DNA of 7,320 nt from CAYZJD01 sp964478455 (lineage in GTDB: Bacteria; Acidobacteriota; Terriglobia; Bryobacterales; Bryobacteraceae). The notes under the pieces are model-generated. The model saw only the letters and a program-made list of their open reading frames with translations, was not told the DNA's origin and ran no database searches. Both the position numbers and the translations under genes were made by a program. Positions 4,839 to 7,320 of this stretch are shown here, piece after piece. The stretch spans positions 1-7,320 of the forward strand of contig CAYZJD010000247.1 of assembly GCA_964478455.1 (NCBI GenBank), written 5' to 3'. Position 1 is the stretch's first letter, and each line of letters opens with the position of its first letter.

Positions 4839-6823
4839 CGATACAACTCACCCGGATCTTCGCTGTTGCCCTTCTCCAGGATCCACTCGCGGAACTCACG
4901 GCCGATCTCGCGGCTGAAGATTCCCCCGTTTTGGAACCGCGTGAACGCATCCGCGTCCAGCACCTCCGCCCATTTATAGGAGTAGTAGCCCGCCGCGTAT
5001 CCCACCGGATTGGCGAACAGGTGCGAGAACGACGTTATTGCGGCGTGCTCCGGCGGCAGCGGCGCAGGCGAGAATTCGTCGAGGATCCGGCGGCTGTAGG
5101 CAACCACATCCCCGTCCTTTGCGGGCGCAAAGTCCGTGTGCAGCGCCAGATCGACGAAGCCGAAGCCAAGCTGCCGCATCTGGGCGTTGGCGCTGCGGTA
5201 GTTGCGCGCGCGCTTCATCTTCTGGAACAAGTCCTCGGGGATGGGTTCGCCGGTTTCGTGGTGGCGCGCGAACAGATCCAGCGGCTCGCGTTCCCAGCAC
5301 CAGTTCTGCATGATCTGTGACGGCAGCTCGACGAAATCCCAGGCCACGTTGGTTCCCGCCAGCGCGCGAATCTCCGCCTGGCTGAGGCAGTGATGCAGCA
5401 GGTGGCCGAACTCATGGAAGATCGTCTCAACCTCGTCGTGCGTGAGCAGCGCCGGCTTGCCGTCCACGGGCGGCGTGAGGTTGCCGCAAATGAGTCCAAG
5501 GTGCGGACGGAATCCTTCAGGCGACCGCCCGCCGGTGATGAGCGAGTCCATCCACGCCCCACCCCGCTTGTTCTCGCGCGGGTGCCAGTCGGCGAAGAAA
5601 CAGCCGAGCCATTCGCCGCTGTCGTCGTGAATCGTGTAATACTTCGTCTGCGGGTCCCAGCTTGGCGCATCCGCCTGTTCGCTGATGCGAATCCCGAACA
5701 AGCGCTCGGCGATCTGGAACATTCCGGCGATCACGCGCTCTAACGGAAAGTAGGGCCGAAGCGCCTCCTGGTCGAAATCGTACCGGGCCTTCCGCTGCTT
5801 CTCGGCGTAGTAAGCCACGTCCCATGGCTGAAGCGGAGGGGCGCCGCTGCCCTCCAGTTCGCGGCGAAACTGCCGGAGCTCCTCGTTCTCCCGCTCAAAG
5901 TGCCTCTCGGTCTTCTCTCGCAGGCCGCGCAGGAACTCCAGCGCTCGTTCTCCAGTGTGCGCCATGCGGTCCTCCAGCACGACGTCGGCGTAGTTTCGGT
6001 ACCCCAGCAGGGTGGCCTCTTCCCGGCGCAGTTCGAGAATATGCCGGGTCAACTCGCGGTTGTCGAAATCGCCGTCGGAGGCACGCGTGGTGTAAGCCCG
6101 GTAGCTGTGCTCCCGGATCGAGCCATCGTCCAGGTACGTCATCAGGGCGATGTAACTGGGCGCTTGCAGCGTGAACCGCCAGCCGCGCAGGCCTTTGGAG
6201 GCCGCGTCCTGTCTGGCGGCAGCCAGGGCCGAGGGCGGCAGGCCGCGCAGCTTCTCCTCGTCCGTAATCACCAGCTCGAACGCGTTTGTCGCGTCCAGGA
6301 CGTTCTGCGCGAACTTCGTTGTCAGCCGCGTCACTTCCACCTCGATCTCGGCCAGGCGCGCCTTGCCCGCCGCGCCGAGCTCGGCCCCGTGGCGGCGGAA
6401 GTCGTCGATTGTCCTTGTCAGGTATCGCCGGCGCGCTCCCGTAAGCCGGCCCGCCTCCTCGGTCCGCGCATACTCCTGGAGCCCCCGCCACAACCCTTCG
6501 TTGAGGGGGATGCTTGCGTAGAATTCGCTGGCCTTGGGCTGCACGGCGTTGTGCGCCTCTCTCAGTTCGGGATAAGTGGCCACCGACTCCAGATGCCTGA
6601 CAATGCTCATCGCATAGTCCAGGCGCTCGGTCAGCCGGTCCAGTGTCTGCATCGTGCTGGCAAACGTCCGCTCTCCCGGGCTTGCGGCAAGCGCGTCGCG
6701 CCTGTCGGAGGCGTCATGCAACAACTCGTCGATGGCCGGCTCGACATGCTCGGCGCGGATGCGGTCGAACGGGATCCGGAACTGGACGTGGAGAAGGGGA
6801 TTATCCCGGGCGGTATCTGGCAT
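4775..6823 (-). CDS. prlC: M3-family zinc metallopeptidase, oligopeptidase A-like
   Basis: This 682-residue protein is almost the length of E. coli oligopeptidase A (about 680). The opening NPLLHVQFRIPFDRIRAEHV (residues 8-27) matches the NPLL...PF..I..EHV..A start of that subfamily. The catalytic zinc motif is HEFGH (470-474), in the context THDEVETIFHEFGHLLHH, with His470 and His474 as ligands and Glu471 as catalytic base. The third ligand is Glu499 in DFVELPSQ. NPVGYAAGYYSYKWAEVL (605-622) is the conserved Tyr-rich substrate-binding region. No signal peptide is seen, so it is cytoplasmic. The family cleaves short peptides, including signal peptides released from the membrane. I use the ATG at 6823. 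A frame extension to 6979 would run through lgt and lacks conserved sequence. It begins 4 nt after the lgt stop with no clear ribosome binding site, so translational coupling is likely. Dipeptidyl carboxypeptidase is a less likely alternative. Confidence 0.9.
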   Translation of the reverse strand: MPDTARDNPLLHVQFRIPFDRIRAEHVEPAIDELLHDASDRRDALAASPGERTFASTMQTLDRLTERLDYAMSIVRHLESVATYPELREAHNAVQPKASEFYASIPLNEGLWRGLQEYARTEEAGRLTGARRRYLTRTIDDFRRHGAELGAAGKARLAEIEVEVTRLTTKFAQNVLDATNAFELVITDEEKLRGLPPSALAAARQDAASKGLRGWRFTLQAPSYIALMTYLDDGSIREHSYRAYTTRASDGDFDNRELTRHILELRREEATLLGYRNYADVVLEDRMAHTGERALEFLRGLREKTERHFERENEELRQFRRELEGSGAPPLQPWDVAYYAEKQRKARYDFDQEALRPYFPLERVIAGMFQIAERLFGIRISEQADAPSWDPQTKYYTIHDDSGEWLGCFFADWHPRENKRGGAWMDSLITGGRSPEGFRPHLGLICGNLTPPVDGKPALLTHDEVETIFHEFGHLLHHCLSQAEIRALAGTNVAWDFVELPSQIMQNWCWEREPLDLFARHHETGEPIPEDLFQKMKRARNYRSANAQMRQLGFGFVDLALHTDFAPAKDGDVVAYSRRILDEFSPAPLPPEHAAITSFSHLFANPVGYAAGYYSYKWAEVLDADAFTRFQNGGIFSREIGREFREWILEKGNSEDPGELYRSFMGRDPDPDALLRRLGLIP

Positions 6824-6827
6824 GGTG

Positions 6828-7320
6828 TCAGGATGCGGCCACGCCACTCGACGTGCCGGGAGCCGCCCGGCGCGCCAGCAGCCACACACCGGCGCCGGCA
6901 AGCGCCAGCGCGATCCACTGGGTCGTCGAAAGCGGCCCACCAAGAGGATTCGGCTGATCGTGGGCGCGGACGAATTCAACGGAGAAGCGAACGGCCGAGT
7001 ACAGGATCAGGTAGAGGCCGATCAAGCTGCCGGGCCGGCGCCCGGGCGCGTAACGCAGATAGAGAATCGCGAACACTACGGCCTCGGCCAGCGCTTCATA
7101 GAGTTGCGTCGGATGCAGCGGCACGTGAAGCGGCGTGCCGAATCGCTCATGAGCCAGGCTGCTGGTGAAGGTCACCGCCCACGGCCGGTCGCACTGCTGT
7201 CCCCAGCAGCAGCCCGCGGAGAAGCATCCCACCCGTCCCAACGCATGCCCTAGCGCGATTCCCGGAGCAAACAGATCCGCCGTCGCCAGGAACGGCATCT
7301 TCTGCTTGCGCAGGTAAAAC
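6828..7320 (-). CDS. lgt: Prolipoprotein diacylglyceryl transferase, C-terminal part (runs off the right edge)
   Basis: The last 163 codons of lgt are visible, and the frame is open through the right edge (FYLRKQK precedes the first internal Met). Lgt is an inner-membrane enzyme that transfers diacylglycerol from phosphatidylglycerol to the lipobox Cys of prolipoproteins. Visible signatures are APGIALGHALGRVGCFSAGC, corresponding to the Lgt GR-G-F signature with its essential Arg, HPTQLYEALAEA (equivalent to HPSQLYE), and RFSVEFVRAHDQP, matching the RF-EF-R motif with its essential Arg. Two C-terminal membrane segments follow: SLIGLYLILYSAVRF and TTQWIALALAGAGVWLLARR. Cys residues in GCFSAGCCWG replace the Asn-rich enterobacterial version, a variant I associate with acidobacterial and related Lgt proteins. 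The Met at 7298 is internal, not the start. The gene ends with TGA 4 bp before the oligopeptidase ATG, so the two form an operon. Confidence 0.9.
   Translation of the reverse strand, partial: FYLRKQKMPFLATADLFAPGIALGHALGRVGCFSAGCCWGQQCDRPWAVTFTSSLAHERFGTPLHVPLHPTQLYEALAEAVVFAILYLRYAPGRRPGSLIGLYLILYSAVRFSVEFVRAHDQPNPLGGPLSTTQWIALALAGAGVWLLARRAAPGTSSGVAAS

Noticed and set aside
6824..6979. Upstream extension of the oligopeptidase to an ATG at 6979
   Set aside because: The extension overlaps the coding sequence of lgt in another frame and has no similarity to the family start. MPDTARDNPLL at 6823 fits.
5900..7168. Long plus-strand open frame (422 codons)
   Set aside because: It lies antisense to the well-supported oligopeptidase and lgt genes. 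Its translation is low-complexity and Arg/Ala-rich with no recognisable domain. Long antisense frames are common in GC-rich DNA.

Overview
The window is GC-rich bacterial chromosome with closely packed genes on both strands. Three things suggest Acidobacteriota, probably a Solibacter/Bryobacterales-like soil bacterium. There is a compact TadG-TadE-TadE pseudopilin operon whose TadG-like member carries no extra domain. There is a secreted DUF1080 (3-keto-disaccharide hydrolase) protein. The Lgt variant has a GRVGCFSAGCCWG core in place of the enterobacterial GNF/NGE form. The taxonomic call is inference from gene style, not from a marker gene.

Layout, left to right. Bases 1-85 are a near-perfect fold-back: two identical 36-bp inverted arms around a 13-nt loop. 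They lie inside the 5' part of a minus-strand gene for a secreted, TPR-like protein (start at 170). Next, also on the minus strand, is a DUF1015 (COG4198) protein (310-1551). A 182-bp divergent spacer separates it from a plus-strand operon of three overlapping genes (1734-3711): a TadG-like protein and two TadE-like pseudopilins, all with N-terminal hydrophobic helices. A strong 62-nt hairpin with a REP/MITE-like look closes this operon. A lone plus-strand gene for an exported DUF1080 hydrolase follows (3850-4452). A gene-free stretch of about 320 bp with several small hairpins separates it from a convergent minus-strand pair: lgt (prolipoprotein diacylglyceryl transferase, entering from the right edge) and, 4 bp downstream, a complete M3-family oligopeptidase A-like gene (6823-4775).

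How the genes work together: the three pseudopilin genes are one translationally coupled unit and probably give minor or assembly subunits of a Tad/Flp-type secretion or adhesion pilus. The ATPase, secretin and prepilin peptidase genes are not in the window. lgt and the oligopeptidase are co-transcribed. One modifies exported lipoproteins and the other degrades peptides, including cleaved signal peptides in the best-known relatives, so the pairing makes sense for envelope protein maturation. DUF1015 and DUF1080 stand alone here.

I see no CRISPR array, phage, toxin-antitoxin module, rRNA, tRNA or transposase gene. Most of the window is ordinary housekeeping or envelope content. The items that deserve a second look are the fold-back at the left edge, which is likely an assembly artefact, the REP-like hairpin, the TadG-like protein without the usual prepilin Glu+5, and an inverted repeat spanning the oligopeptidase stop codon.
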